DNA from: Candidatus Aminicenantota bacterium
GTDB taxonomy: Bacteria; Acidobacteriota; Aminicenantia; Aminicenantales; Aminicenantaceae
NCBI GenBank assembly: GCA_023133225.1
Contig: JAGLWV010000274.1
Coordinates: forward strand, 1 to 39,643
DNA length: 39,643 nucleotides
Direction of reading: 5' to 3'
Under the pieces are notes generated by a model, which saw only the letters and a program-made list of their open reading frames with translations, was not told the origin of the DNA and ran no database searches. This document shows, one piece after another, positions 1 to 9,317 of this stretch (positions are counted from its first letter, which is position 1; every line of letters begins with the position of its first letter). The position numbers and the translations under genes were made by a program.

Positions 1-139
1 AATGGACTGCTTATCTTTTTTGGGTCTTAACCTGTTGTTTTTTTATTTCGCTCTCGAAGGGTCCTACCTTGTACTCACTAATAATGTAATATTTCGTGTT
101 TTTTTCGCGGCCAGACCACGTGGCCGCACAGCTGAATCC

Positions 140-1474
140 TCAGCCGTACTCGAAGGAGCCCCTGGCAACCACTTCACCGCCGGCTTTGGTGATCTTGTAG
201 GTCGGCTCTTTGGGGCGATGACCTAAGTCCTTCTTCTCTGATAATGGAATACGGGTTTGCGTGCCGGAGATATGGCTCAAATCGGTCAGATATTCCTTTC
301 CCTGGCCTTCGACATTAAAGTATAAAAGAACTCTCGAAGACCTTCCTCCAAGTTCCATTACCTCAATAGCTGGCAAATAGGGCTCGCCAAATTTGAGAAC
401 TGATTTTCCTCTTCCGCCCACAGTAATAAGCGGGCTTTCGGTTGTAGCCCCGGCACTTAAGCACCACATATCACCCTGTTCATCTTTCCGCAAGACTGTA
501 TATTTGAGTAAATGGTATTTTCCTTTGGGGATCTTGATCTCCTTGTCCGGCCGGTACATATTCAGACAATGCTTTCCGTCCTCTGTGAAGAGAAATATCC
601 GGTCCACCTTCATAGGCAGGTTCAAGGCGATCAAATTTTCAGTAACGGGTGTCAATGTCAATTTGCCTTCAGTAGTACTGATTTTGACTTCGAACAGTCT
701 ATCATTCACCAGCAGCAGGTCACTGCAGAACTGCTCATCGAAAGAATCGATCTTCTTGCCGCTGGTTATAAAGATATTATCGCCAGTGGCAAAGATTCGC
801 CGGCGCCTGGTAATCTGATCATCCCTCCGGAAAGTAACCCTGTCATTAAAACGGCCGCTGCAATTTCTGTCGCCAAGAACTATACGATAGCTCTGACCAT
901 TAACTTTAAACTCACCTGAGTAAGAACAATTGACTCTGAGGTAGAATCTCACGTACCGGTCGATATTCTGCTCAATGTTTCTTTTTTTACTGAGTTGATT
1001 CAACCTGGACGTATAGACATCCGGACGGAAACTGTAGGGCAGCGACTTGCCGTCAACTTCGATCGTGCTGTCTACGGAAGGAAAATCCACCCTGCAATAT
1101 TGATTCCTGTCAGTAGGCTGAAAGGTTCCATCAATGACAGGATCATCTGTTAGATCACGGTTGCCGTTGGCATCAAAATAGAGCCGGTTGTAAAAGATAT
1201 CGTTTTTTTTCTGGCGGTCCAGGACACAAAGCCTCTTCTTATCACCGATCTTAACAAATGCGTAAACTGGATACTCACTGATCAGCCTGAGCGTTTTCCA
1301 TTGGCCTGACGGAGGCTTTGTCGTTTTATCCAACCCTATAGAGCCATAAGGGTGAAAGGATTTTGATCCATCTGGATACTTAGCGTATTTCAAAGGAACT
1401 TGCACCGCAAATGCAGATACCGTAAAACAAAGTAATAAAAAAGGGACTATTGTTTTAGCGGTAAATTTACTCAT
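140..1474 (-). CDS. Hypothetical secreted protein (444 aa)
   Basis: Long ORF with N-terminal signal peptide (MSKFTAKTIVPFLLLCFTVSAFA); an EF-hand-like DANGNRDLTDD stretch; no confident family. Confidence 0.75.
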   Translation of the reverse strand: MSKFTAKTIVPFLLLCFTVSAFAVQVPLKYAKYPDGSKSFHPYGSIGLDKTTKPPSGQWKTLRLISEYPVYAFVKIGDKKRLCVLDRQKKNDIFYNRLYFDANGNRDLTDDPVIDGTFQPTDRNQYCRVDFPSVDSTIEVDGKSLPYSFRPDVYTSRLNQLSKKRNIEQNIDRYVRFYLRVNCSYSGEFKVNGQSYRIVLGDRNCSGRFNDRVTFRRDDQITRRRRIFATGDNIFITSGKKIDSFDEQFCSDLLLVNDRLFEVKISTTEGKLTLTPVTENLIALNLPMKVDRIFLFTEDGKHCLNMYRPDKEIKIPKGKYHLLKYTVLRKDEQGDMWCLSAGATTESPLITVGGRGKSVLKFGEPYLPAIEVMELGGRSSRVLLYFNVEGQGKEYLTDLSHISGTQTRIPLSEKKDLGHRPKEPTYKITKAGGEVVARGSFEYG

Positions 1475-1559
1475 TTTTCACTCTCCCTTTCTTTCGCCTC
1501 TATTAAAAATATTGGCACATAGCTTTATTAAAAACAAGGGAAATATGTTGTGATATAAA

Positions 1560-1650
1560 GGGGGTCAAATCTTTAATCTTGGCAAGATAAGCGAATCATC
1601 AGGTAGAGTTAAACATTAAACGGTTTATCAAGGTTAAAGATTTGACCCCC
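1560..1650. repeat. Palindromic repeat (arms gggggtcaaatctttaaYcttg at 1560-1581 and 1629-1650), copy A
   Basis: Inverted arms read directly; the same arm sequence recurs at 34153-34243. Confidence 0.85.
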
Positions 1651-2440
1651 TTTTTCTTTTTAATTTCTGAACTCTTTTTACTATTTTCTTCTTTATCTTT
1701 TCATAAGAGGGAGGAGGTCCTGTTCGGACCTGCTTTCCATTTATAAACAGAGCATCTGAAATTCCCCATTCTAAAAAAGTCTCTCTGTCGAACGTATCCA
1801 TTTCCTGGAAAACTACTGTATCTCCAATTTCAGAGGCAGCCCTTTTTGCTCTCTCGAATACCAAATTCATAGCCGGACACCATCCATTCAGAAAGGCTGT
1901 TGCAGTGACTTTACCCGGTATTGTTTCTGGTTTTTTCTTCTCTTTGATCCATCCTGGCGGTACCGCGTTTTCATCAAATTGCTTCCACAGGAGAACTTGC
2001 ATCCCCTGTTTATCGACTTTTTTATATCCTCTCTTCCTAAACCATGATGCTTTCATCCAGAAAGGTAAAGCCACTCCCCATGCCACCATACCTTTTGCAC
2101 CTTTTGTTTTTGCATCTTCTTCGGCAGCCTTAAGCAAAGCTTTCCCCATTCCTTTCTTCTGAAAATTTCCTCTCCCTTTTTTATGACCGTGAACCCATAT
2201 ACAGTTAATGAAATAAAGATCTTTTCCTTCCGCAGGAGAAAATTCGATAGGAATATATTGTATCATTCCCCCAATCTGACCACTGTCGTCCAGGGCAAAT
2301 TTGACTCCTAAACCTTTATCTTTCATTTTATCGAACCACAACTCTTTGTGGTTCCCTGCTTCCTTAATCTCCTCTGACCAATCCTCAAGGCACACAAAAT
2401 ACAGATTTTTGTTTTCATCCGTTAAATCGATGATTTGCAT
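1634..2440 (-). CDS. GNAT-family N-acetyltransferase with C-terminal thioredoxin-like/YoaP-like domain
   Basis: GNAT-like core (GGMIQYIPIEF...IWVHGHKKGRGNFQKKGMGKALLKAAEEDAK) followed by a YoaP-like tail (FLNGWCPAMNLVFERA...WGISDALFINGKQVRTGPPPSYEKI). Confidence 0.8.
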   Translation of the reverse strand: MQIIDLTDENKNLYFVCLEDWSEEIKEAGNHKELWFDKMKDKGLGVKFALDDSGQIGGMIQYIPIEFSPAEGKDLYFINCIWVHGHKKGRGNFQKKGMGKALLKAAEEDAKTKGAKGMVAWGVALPFWMKASWFRKRGYKKVDKQGMQVLLWKQFDENAVPPGWIKEKKKPETIPGKVTATAFLNGWCPAMNLVFERAKRAASEIGDTVVFQEMDTFDRETFLEWGISDALFINGKQVRTGPPPSYEKIKKKIVKRVQKLKRKRGSNL

Positions 2441-2777
2441 ATTAAACCTCCTTAAAAATAACAGGTCTTGAAGCCATGAACACAGTATCCAGGTCCATCT
2501 TCGTAAGAATTTTGTTTGGGATTTTATCCAATGTAAGCCTTTCCATTTGAATTTTCCTCTCTATCTCGGGCCCAGGTTTCTATATGTTTTACCTCAAACC
2601 ATTAACATTTCTTAAAAAAATCCGAATCTTTTCATAATTTTATAGGTAAAAAAGGTGACAGGCAACTTATTTCATCCTTAAAACGGAAATTTGAAAGAAT
2701 TGTCGATGTATGATAATCATATTTAAGGAAATCTAGGTAAATAATGTAAATTAAGAACAAAGAGAAAGGATCAAGAT

Positions 2778-4265
2778 ATGAAAGATTCATTCAGACGACG
2801 GGATTTTCTCAAGACACTTGGGGTGGGCGCTGCGGCGTTTTCATTCTCATCATTCAGCCAGTTCTGTAAAACTCCATCCGCACGGAAAGGGCTGCCGAAC
2901 ATCGTGGTCATTTTCACCGACGACCAGGGTTATGCCGATGTTGGCTGTTATGGAGCAAGGGGATTTGAAACGCCGAATATCGACCGGATGGCAGCAGAGG
3001 GGATTCGCTTCACCAGTTTCTATGTTTCCCAGGCGGTATGCAGCGCATCGAGGGTGTCGCTTTTGACAGGATGTTATCCAAACCGTGTCAGTATATTAGG
3101 TGCGCTTGGTCCTCATGCAAAAGTTGGACTGAGCCCGGAGGAAGAAACCATCGCTGATGTCCTCAAGAAAAAGGGATACGCATGCGGTATCTTTGGGAAA
3201 TGGCATCTGGGCCACCACAGGGAATTCCTGCCCCTCCAGCATGGTTTCGACGAATACCTGGGTCTTCCCTACTCAAACGACATGTGGCCCATAGGCTATG
3301 ACGGCACGCCTGCGCCGGAAGACCACAATAAAGCCAGACATCCGTTTTTGCCCCTCATTGACGGGAATGATACGGTTGCCGTGCTGCGCACGATGAAGGA
3401 GCAGGACACTCTGACCACGCGCTATACCAGGCGTGCTGTTCAGTTTATAGAGAGGAACAAAGACAGGCCATTTTTCCTTTATGTTCCTCATACTATGGTC
3501 CATGTTCCGCTGGGAGTCTCCGATAAATTCCGCGGCAAGAGCGAGCAGGGCATGTACGGGGATGTGATGATGGAAATTGACTGGTCTGTGGGGGAAATAC
3601 TCAAGACTCTGAAAAAGAACGGCCTTGAAAACAACACACTCATTGTATATACGAGCGACAACGGCCCCTGGCTGAACTTCGGCAATCATGCAGGCTCTGC
3701 ATTGCCCTTTCGCGAGGGAAAAGGGACCTCCTGGGAGGGAGGTGTGCGTGTACCCTGTATCATGCGCTGGCCAGGGCATATTCCCGAAGGCTCGGTCTGT
3801 GACAGAATGGCTGCAACCCTGGATTTGCTGCCGACCTTTGCCGCTATTTCCGGAGCACCATTACCCAAGCATAAGATCGACGGAGTTAACATTCTGAGTC
3901 TATTAGAAGGAGATCCAGAGGCCAACCCGCGCGACCATCTGTTTTACTACTACGGTAAGCAACTTCAGTGCGTCAGGCAGGGAAAATGGAAACTTCACTT
4001 TCCTCACGGCTACCGCTCTTATCATGGCGTAGAGCCAGGAATGGATGGCCTTAACGGCCCTTATGCAAGAGGGAAAACCGGCCTGGAACTCTACGACCTG
4101 GAAAACGACATCGGTGAAAAAATTAACGTCGCCGATAAATTCCCGGAAGTTGTCAAAAAGCTTCAGGCCTTAGGAGAAAAAGCTCGCGAAGAATTGGGCG
4201 ATAGAAAACGAAAAGGAAAAGGCGTCCGTCCTTGCGGGCGTGTAAACGAACAAGCTAAACAATAA
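2778..4265 (+). CDS. Arylsulfatase-type sulfatase, probably Tat-exported
   Basis: Twin-arginine-like N-terminus ([16 protein letters not shown]), [18 protein letters not shown], Cys-type FGly motif CSASR-LLTG, GKWHLG, TSDNGPW. Confidence 0.93.
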   Translation: MKDSFRRRDFLKTLGVGAAAFSFSSFSQFCKTPSARKGLPNIVVIFTDDQGYADVGCYGARGFETPNIDRMAAEGIRFTSFYVSQAVCSASRVSLLTGCYPNRVSILGALGPHAKVGLSPEEETIADVLKKKGYACGIFGKWHLGHHREFLPLQHGFDEYLGLPYSNDMWPIGYDGTPAPEDHNKARHPFLPLIDGNDTVAVLRTMKEQDTLTTRYTRRAVQFIERNKDRPFFLYVPHTMVHVPLGVSDKFRGKSEQGMYGDVMMEIDWSVGEILKTLKKNGLENNTLIVYTSDNGPWLNFGNHAGSALPFREGKGTSWEGGVRVPCIMRWPGHIPEGSVCDRMAATLDLLPTFAAISGAPLPKHKIDGVNILSLLEGDPEANPRDHLFYYYGKQLQCVRQGKWKLHFPHGYRSYHGVEPGMDGLNGPYARGKTGLELYDLENDIGEKINVADKFPEVVKKLQALGEKAREELGDRKRKGKGVRPCGRVNEQAKQ

Positions 4266-4286
4266 TTTCAAAGGAAAGGAGATCTT

Positions 4287-4838
4287 ATGAGGATCACAAT
4301 TCTAAACGGAAATCCGAATGCGGAAAACACCAGATTTGACAATTACCTGAAAAGCCTCTCTGATTTGCTGGAGTCAAGCAATCATACAGTGACCACCCTC
4401 AAATTAAGAGAGATGGACATAAAGTACTGTATAGGTTGTTTCAATTGCTGGGTTAAAACGCCCGGGGAATGCAGGGTGGCGGATGACTCGCGTGATGTAT
4501 GCCGTGAGTACATAAACTCCGATTTAGTGCTGTTTGTCTCACCTATCATCATGGGATTTACAAGTACATTACTCAAAAAAGCACATGAAAAACTTCTCCC
4601 TTTGCTTCTCCCCTATGTGGAGCTCGTTCAAAATGAAAGTCACCATGTTTCAAGGTATGAGAAATACCCCCGGATCGGACTTCTGCTAGAAAAGGAAAAG
4701 GATACAGATGATGAAGATCTTAAGATTATCACTGATATTTATAAACGGGATGCCATCAATTTCAAGACTTCATTTTGTTTCACAAAACTCATAACCGATT
4801 CCGCTGAGGAGGTTACAAATGAAATTAATAGTATTTAA
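4287..4838 (+). CDS. Flavodoxin-like NAD(P)H-dependent FMN reductase family protein
   Basis: ILNGNPNAENTRF phosphate-binding start; CIGCFNCWVKTPGEC motif typical of iron-sulfur flavoprotein/NADPH-dependent FMN reductases. Confidence 0.8.
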   Translation: MRITILNGNPNAENTRFDNYLKSLSDLLESSNHTVTTLKLREMDIKYCIGCFNCWVKTPGECRVADDSRDVCREYINSDLVLFVSPIIMGFTSTLLKKAHEKLLPLLLPYVELVQNESHHVSRYEKYPRIGLLLEKEKDTDDEDLKIITDIYKRDAINFKTSFCFTKLITDSAEEVTNEINSI

Positions 4839-5496
4839 TGGTTCTCCGCGAGGGAAAGAGAGCACTACGACAATTCTTCTGAAACACTTTTCAGATGGCT
4901 TCATGGCAACTGAAGAAAATACTCATGAATTAGCGTATTTGAATCATGTAAAGGATAGTGAAAAGTTCATAAAGCTCTTCCGGGAGGCAGAACAGGTTTT
5001 ATTAGCCTTTCCCCTTTATGACGATGTTATGCCGGCAATAGTGAAAACATTCATCGAGTCCCTTGAGCCGTTTTGCGGCCGGGCTGATAATCCCAGCATC
5101 GGATTCCTGGTTCAGTCTGGCTTTGCAGAAGCAAATCATTCCCGGTACGTGGAACGGTATCTGGAAAAACTCGCCCGGCGTCTCAGTTGTCAATACCTGG
5201 GGACAGTCATTAAGGGCAATGCTAATCGTATAGAGGAACAACCTGGCTGGATGACAAAAAAAATCTTCAAATCCTTCCACGAACTCGGCAGGACCTTTGG
5301 AAAAACCGGAGAATTCGATAAGCAGATCTTGCTCAAGCTGGCCAAACCTGAAAAACTCTCTGCATTTCAGTTGTGGATCTTTCGATTGATACTCAAGACA
5401 CCGCTTGCCAATCTAAACTGGAATAAATTGCTTAAGGAAAACAAAACGTTTGAAAAAAGATTCAACAAACCGTATGTGGATGAGATCATATCTTAA
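4819..5496 (+). CDS. Flavodoxin-like NAD(P)H-dependent oxidoreductase
   Basis: MKLIVFNGSPRGKESTTTILLKHF...LLAFPLYDDVMPAIVKTFIE; overlaps the preceding gene by 20 nt. Confidence 0.75.
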   Translation: MKLIVFNGSPRGKESTTTILLKHFSDGFMATEENTHELAYLNHVKDSEKFIKLFREAEQVLLAFPLYDDVMPAIVKTFIESLEPFCGRADNPSIGFLVQSGFAEANHSRYVERYLEKLARRLSCQYLGTVIKGNANRIEEQPGWMTKKIFKSFHELGRTFGKTGEFDKQILLKLAKPEKLSAFQLWIFRLILKTPLANLNWNKLLKENKTFEKRFNKPYVDEIIS

Positions 5497-5497
5497 C

Positions 5498-5566
5498 CTG
5501 AATTATTCATAAAATATGCCGACCCCTCGCATGTGTAGCAACCTCGACTCGTGAATAATCCAGGCA
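5498..5566 (-). repeat. Dispersed palindromic element, diverged copy 1 (gcctggattattcacgagtcgaggttgc...atgaataattcagg on minus strand)
   Basis: Matches 38102-38160 at both ends. Confidence 0.75.
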
Positions 5567-5618
5567 AAATATATTTTTTTGCTCCGGACAATTTTGACCC
5601 TAGACTCATCACGTTTTT

Positions 5619-5657
5619 GAGTACCTGGTCGCATGATAGGTGATAGGTACTCTTTTT
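5619..5657 (+). terminator. Candidate rho-independent terminator for the flavodoxin-like gene pair
   Basis: gagtacct (5619-5626) / aggtactc (5645-5652) followed by TTTTT; the long 18-nt loop lowers confidence. Confidence 0.4.
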
Positions 5658-5660
5658 ACA

Positions 5661-5892
5661 ATTCCTGCGAAGCATGTGCCTGCGCAGGCGGGTGAAAGGA
5701 TCCAATCCTCTCTCTCCGCCATTCCCGCGGAAGCGGGAATCCAGAGATATCTAAATGTGATTTCATATGTATCTATCTATACTGGATTCCCGCTTTCGCG
5801 GGAATGACATTTTTCTTATTTCTGGATTCCCGCCTACGCAGGAACAAGCCTAGATTCCCGCGAAGCCTGTGCCCGCGCAGGCGGGAATGACA
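5661..5892. repeat. Cluster of REP-like 'ATTCCCGC..GCGGGAAT' palindromes
   Basis: attcctgcgaagcatgtgcctgcgcaggcggg 5661-5692; attcccgcggaagcgggaat 5721-5740; ctggattcccgctttcgcgggaatgaca 5782-5809; ctggattcccgcctacgcaggaaca 5822-5846; attcccgcgaagcctgtgcccgcgcaggcgggaatgaca 5854-5892. Confidence 0.85.
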
Positions 5893-5955
5893 AATCGCTC
5901 CTATGATGAAGGAAATTACATTAGATTGAAAAAATTAATAGAAATTGCTAGCTCT

Positions 5956-5995
5956 GTTGTCAGCATAAAACTGTACGCGGCCAAGCCATAGGAAG
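5956..5995 (+). repeat. ~40-bp dispersed repeat, copy 1 (gttgtcagcataaaactgtacgcggccaagccataggaag)
   Basis: Near match to 32261-32302. Confidence 0.7.
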
Positions 5996-6032
5996 CCATC
6001 GAGCGATTTTGCTCTCTTGCTCCCGATCCTGC

Positions 6033-6503
6033 TCAATGTTTTCCGCCCTCCACCATCTTTTTGGCATGCGCCAGAATAGGAAGCATCAGATTTGTGCATA
6101 GGGTAACCGCTTTGACCGATCCGGGTAAATTGATGATCATGGTTTTCGCTTTCATGCCGCTGAAACCGCTAGATAAAACCGCAAAAGGAGTTTCCTTAAA
6201 GGATTCTCGGCGCAGGAATTCATCGATCCCGGGGAGAGATTTCTCGCAGATTTCCTGTGTGACTTCGGGTGTTATGTCTCTTGATGATATCCCGGTCCCT
6301 CCGGTCGTAAAGATAAAATCTTTGTCCAGATTATCCACGATCGCAGTATGAATGGCCTCCCGCTCGTCAGGAACCACCGTCAAGGTAACCTTGGCCGACA
6401 GATCACTCGCCAGGATGAGCTCTCTGATCTTCGGTCCGGACAAATCTTCGTATTCACCCCGGAAGGCCCTATCGGATACAGTGATCACCACTATTTCCAG
6501 CAT
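6033..6503 (-). CDS. mogA: MogA/MoaB-family molybdopterin adenylyltransferase
   Basis: MLEIVVITVSDRAFRGEYEDLSGP...FIFTTGGTGISSRDITPE...INLPGSVKAV; the provided ORF (to 6719) is over-extended, with the internal ATG at 6503. Confidence 0.87.
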   Translation of the reverse strand: MLEIVVITVSDRAFRGEYEDLSGPKIRELILASDLSAKVTLTVVPDEREAIHTAIVDNLDKDFIFTTGGTGISSRDITPEVTQEICEKSLPGIDEFLRRESFKETPFAVLSSGFSGMKAKTMIINLPGSVKAVTLCTNLMLPILAHAKKMVEGGKH

Positions 6504-6906
6504 GGATGACTCCTCCTCTTTTGACTCTGGCAAAAATGCCGAATTCCGGCATGATACAGTGTCCGGCTTGGTAAAAAATAGCACAGCGGGTATGACATTC
6601 TTTGCCTTTTTGTGTGATGACCAATTCGGCATCTCCGATGCGGATGTGGTCACCGATCCTGACGCTGGTCCCTTCGAGCCCACGTGTAACAATGTTTTCT
6701 CCGAAAGCTCCGTGCTCAAGATCCAACCCGGCTTCCCTCATAGTATCGATGGCCTCTCCGGCCAGAAGTGAAACCTGACGAAGGCCTTTGCCGGCATGGG
6801 CATCGTGCTCGATACCCAGATCTTCAAGCAAACGGACTGTTTTGACTGCGTGTTTTTGTATACCCTTTTTGGGGGATATACAGACAGCCTCAAGGGTGAA
6901 CGTCAT
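6469..6906 (-). CDS. MOSC domain-containing protein
   Basis: CISPKKGIQK...GIEHDAHAGKGLRQVSLLAGE...GAFGENIVTRGL...GKECHTRCAIFYQAGHCIMPEFGIFARV. Confidence 0.87.
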   Translation of the reverse strand: MTFTLEAVCISPKKGIQKHAVKTVRLLEDLGIEHDAHAGKGLRQVSLLAGEAIDTMREAGLDLEHGAFGENIVTRGLEGTSVRIGDHIRIGDAELVITQKGKECHTRCAIFYQAGHCIMPEFGIFARVKRGGVIHAGNSGDHCIR

Positions 6907-7345
6907 GTTTGATCTTCTCCGTCAATGAAATCTCTCCAATCTGCATCGTCTTATCCACGGCTTTACACATGTCATAGATAGTAAGGGCTGCGATTGCTAC
7001 GGCCGTGAGAGCTTCCATTTCCACGCCAGTCCTTCCCTGACAGACCACACGGCTGCTGATCTCGATCCCGTCGGATCGAACCGACATCTGAACATCGACA
7101 TAGTCGATCCCAAGAGTATGACACAGAGGGATGAGCTCGGTTGTCTTTTTGGCCCCCTGGATTCCTGCTACGCGTGCAACAGCTAAAACATCTCCTTTCT
7201 GGAGTTGATTTTTTTTGACCAGATCGATGGTCGCGGACTGAAGAAATACCTTACCTGCCGCTACAGCTTCCCTACGGACAATGCTTTTGCTGCTGACATC
7301 CACCATTCGGGCGTCCCCTGTTGAGGTGACATGTGTGAGTTTCAT
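6890..7345 (-). CDS. moaC: Cyclic pyranopterin monophosphate synthase MoaC
   Basis: MVDVSSKSIVRREAVAAGKV...GAKKTTELIPLCHTLGIDYVDV...GRTGVEMEALTAVAIAALTIYDMCKAVDKTM. Confidence 0.96.
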   Translation of the reverse strand: MKLTHVTSTGDARMVDVSSKSIVRREAVAAGKVFLQSATIDLVKKNQLQKGDVLAVARVAGIQGAKKTTELIPLCHTLGIDYVDVQMSVRSDGIEISSRVVCQGRTGVEMEALTAVAIAALTIYDMCKAVDKTMQIGEISLTEKIKHDVHP

Positions 7346-7346
7346 A

Positions 7347-8153
7347 TTACCCTCCGATCTCCCAGTTTCCCCTGACAGTACATCTCATCCCGTGTTCAGG
7401 TTTATTGATAATGGCTTCTTGCAGGCTGGACGTGATATCCTTCAGGTCGACGGGATATTCCCGATCCGAAAAAAGGCACGGCTTCAGTTTTCCATCTGCA
7501 GTCAGCCGAATGCGGTTGCACTGTTCGCAGGGAAGAGGCCTTTCCGCTTCATAGTTCTGCTGTGTAGTAAGAAGTTCATTCAGAAAATAATGATTGATCC
7601 TCTGGAACAGGAGCCCTTTTTCCCGGCAGAATTCTTCCATTTTCTCTACACATCCCAGGTTGATATCAGGGATAAGCACCATATTCAGTTTAGTGTTTTT
7701 AAAGCCTGCTTTCAAGGTCGCTTCGATTCCTTCCAGAACCTTGTCCAAATCACTGCTTCCGGTCAAGGTGCGGTACTTTTCGGGATCCAGAGTATCCAGG
7801 GAGATGTTTATCCTATCCAGTCCCGCCTGCCTGAGGTCCACGGCCATTTTCGAAAGAAGAACGCCGTTAGTAGTAAGTGCGACTTCCTTTACACCCTTAA
7901 TATTTTTGAGATAGAGTATCAAATGGTCGATATTTTTCCGCACCAATGGTTCACCGCCGGTCAGGCGGATCTTTGATATCCCTAACCTCGCAGCTTCCTC
8001 CACAATCCGGACGATCTCTTCATAGGAAAGAATCCCATCGCGGGGATGCAGAGGTACTCCCCTGGGTGGCATACAATATATACACCTCAGATTGCAGCGG
8101 TCTGTAACCGAAATCCGAAGATAGGAGATACGTCTATTGTATCGATCGAACAT
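7347..8153 (-). CDS. moaA: GTP 3',8-cyclase MoaA, shortened form (268 aa)
   Basis: CNLRCIYCMP radical-SAM motif, RLTGGEPLVR, second cluster CEQCNRIRLTADGKLKPC, terminal GG. Confidence 0.94.
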   Translation of the reverse strand: MFDRYNRRISYLRISVTDRCNLRCIYCMPPRGVPLHPRDGILSYEEIVRIVEEAARLGISKIRLTGGEPLVRKNIDHLILYLKNIKGVKEVALTTNGVLLSKMAVDLRQAGLDRINISLDTLDPEKYRTLTGSSDLDKVLEGIEATLKAGFKNTKLNMVLIPDINLGCVEKMEEFCREKGLLFQRINHYFLNELLTTQQNYEAERPLPCEQCNRIRLTADGKLKPCLFSDREYPVDLKDITSSLQEAIINKPEHGMRCTVRGNWEIGG

Positions 8154-9306
8154 CGACTAAACTTCCTTTCGCGATTTTATTTTCCCCCTCCGGCACACAG
8201 AGCAATCCATTGGCTCTGGTCAAGGCATGAAAATGTGCTGAACCGTGATAGGGCAGGATCTCGACAAGTGCTTTTTGGTGCCGGACCGGTATATAAGCGG
8301 AACGGGAAGACTGTTTTCTTCGGAAATCTGTCGCCATTTTCCCCTGGATGATCTCGGGATAATAATCATGTCCCATCATCCTGTATAGAAATGGTTTTAC
8401 AAACACCTCAAAGATGACAAAAGTGGAGACAGGATTACCGGGAACACCAAACACTACGGCATCTCCTCTGGTAGCGAACACCGTGGGCTTTCCCGGTTTT
8501 ATGGCGAGTTTCTCAAAATGAAGTTTGAAACCAATTTTTTTCAAAATACCAGGGACATAATCGAAATCTCCTGCAGAAACCCCACCCGAAAGAATCACCA
8601 GATCACAGGATGCCAACAGGCCATCTAAGGCGGACCGGATTCCGTCCTGGCTGTCTAAAACGATGCCTGCAGATTCAGCGATGCCCCCCATAGATTCGAC
8701 CTGGCTCCTCAGTGAATAGGAATTGCTGTCATAGATCCGCCCTGGTTCGAGGGGTTTCCCCGGAGCAACCAGCTCTGAACCTGTGACCAGAATGCCGACG
8801 ATAGGCCTTTTGTATACCAAAACACGCGATAAACCCATGGATGCGACCACCCCGATCTCAGAAGGACCTATCCAAGTGCCTTTTCTCAAGAGCACATCAC
8901 CTGTCCGCACGTCTTCGCCTCGAAAACAGATATTCATAGTGGGGTCTTCTCCCACGATTCGCATGTAACCCTCTTCCTCGATCGTCACTTCGCGTTTGAC
9001 GACCCGGTTTGCCCCCTCAGGCACCACTCCCCCGGTCATGATCTTTGCACACTGGCCTGCACCTATTTTTTGTAAAGGGATGACTCCTGCGGGAATGACT
9101 TCCAGGATGCGAAAGCGATCGCTCTTATCGTCGGCATTTAGTGCATATCCATCCATGGCGGATTTGTTAAAAGGGGGCATATCGATTTCAGAACGTATGT
9201 CCTGGCCGAGAATTCGGTTCAGGGTCCCATGGATGGATTCAGCCTCAAGAGCCGGTCTCACCGGAATAGAAGCTAATATCTTCTCTGCTTTTTTAATCGA
9301 GATCAT
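8134..9306 (-). CDS. moeA: Molybdopterin molybdotransferase MoeA
   Basis: DMPPFNKSAMDGYAL, IMTGGVVPEGANRVVK, GSELV, IYDSNSYSL, LSGGVSAGDFDYV, VFGVPGNPVSTFV. Confidence 0.96.
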   Translation of the reverse strand: MISIKKAEKILASIPVRPALEAESIHGTLNRILGQDIRSEIDMPPFNKSAMDGYALNADDKSDRFRILEVIPAGVIPLQKIGAGQCAKIMTGGVVPEGANRVVKREVTIEEEGYMRIVGEDPTMNICFRGEDVRTGDVLLRKGTWIGPSEIGVVASMGLSRVLVYKRPIVGILVTGSELVAPGKPLEPGRIYDSNSYSLRSQVESMGGIAESAGIVLDSQDGIRSALDGLLASCDLVILSGGVSAGDFDYVPGILKKIGFKLHFEKLAIKPGKPTVFATRGDAVVFGVPGNPVSTFVIFEVFVKPFLYRMMGHDYYPEIIQGKMATDFRRKQSSRSAYIPVRHQKALVEILPYHGSAHFHALTRANGLLCVPEGENKIAKGSLVDVRSIQ

Positions 9307-9317
9307 TTTTCCTCACC

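Noticed and set aside
107-127. Perfect GC-rich hairpin gcggcca-gaccacg-tggccgc downstream of the 140-1474 gene as a terminator
   Set aside because: The T-tract is on the wrong side: on the minus strand the hairpin is followed by A's, so it does not fit a rho-independent terminator.
2-226. 74-aa plus-strand ORF
   Set aside because: Overlaps the 3' end of the secreted-protein gene antisense; no recognisable motif.
2648-2665. aaaaaaggtgacaggcaa as another RAYT-type repeat end
   Set aside because: Only one copy in the window and no partner arm; not supportable without a genome-wide search.
5721-5892. CRISPR-like array in the GCGGGAAT repeats
   Set aside because: Units are palindromic, unequal in length and irregularly spaced; REP-like, not CRISPR.
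6352-6771. Plus-strand ORFs antisense to the Moco genes (also 7281-7976, 9789-10421, 10629-11243)
   Set aside because: Antisense shadows of clearly recognisable moaC/moaA/moeA/wtp genes.
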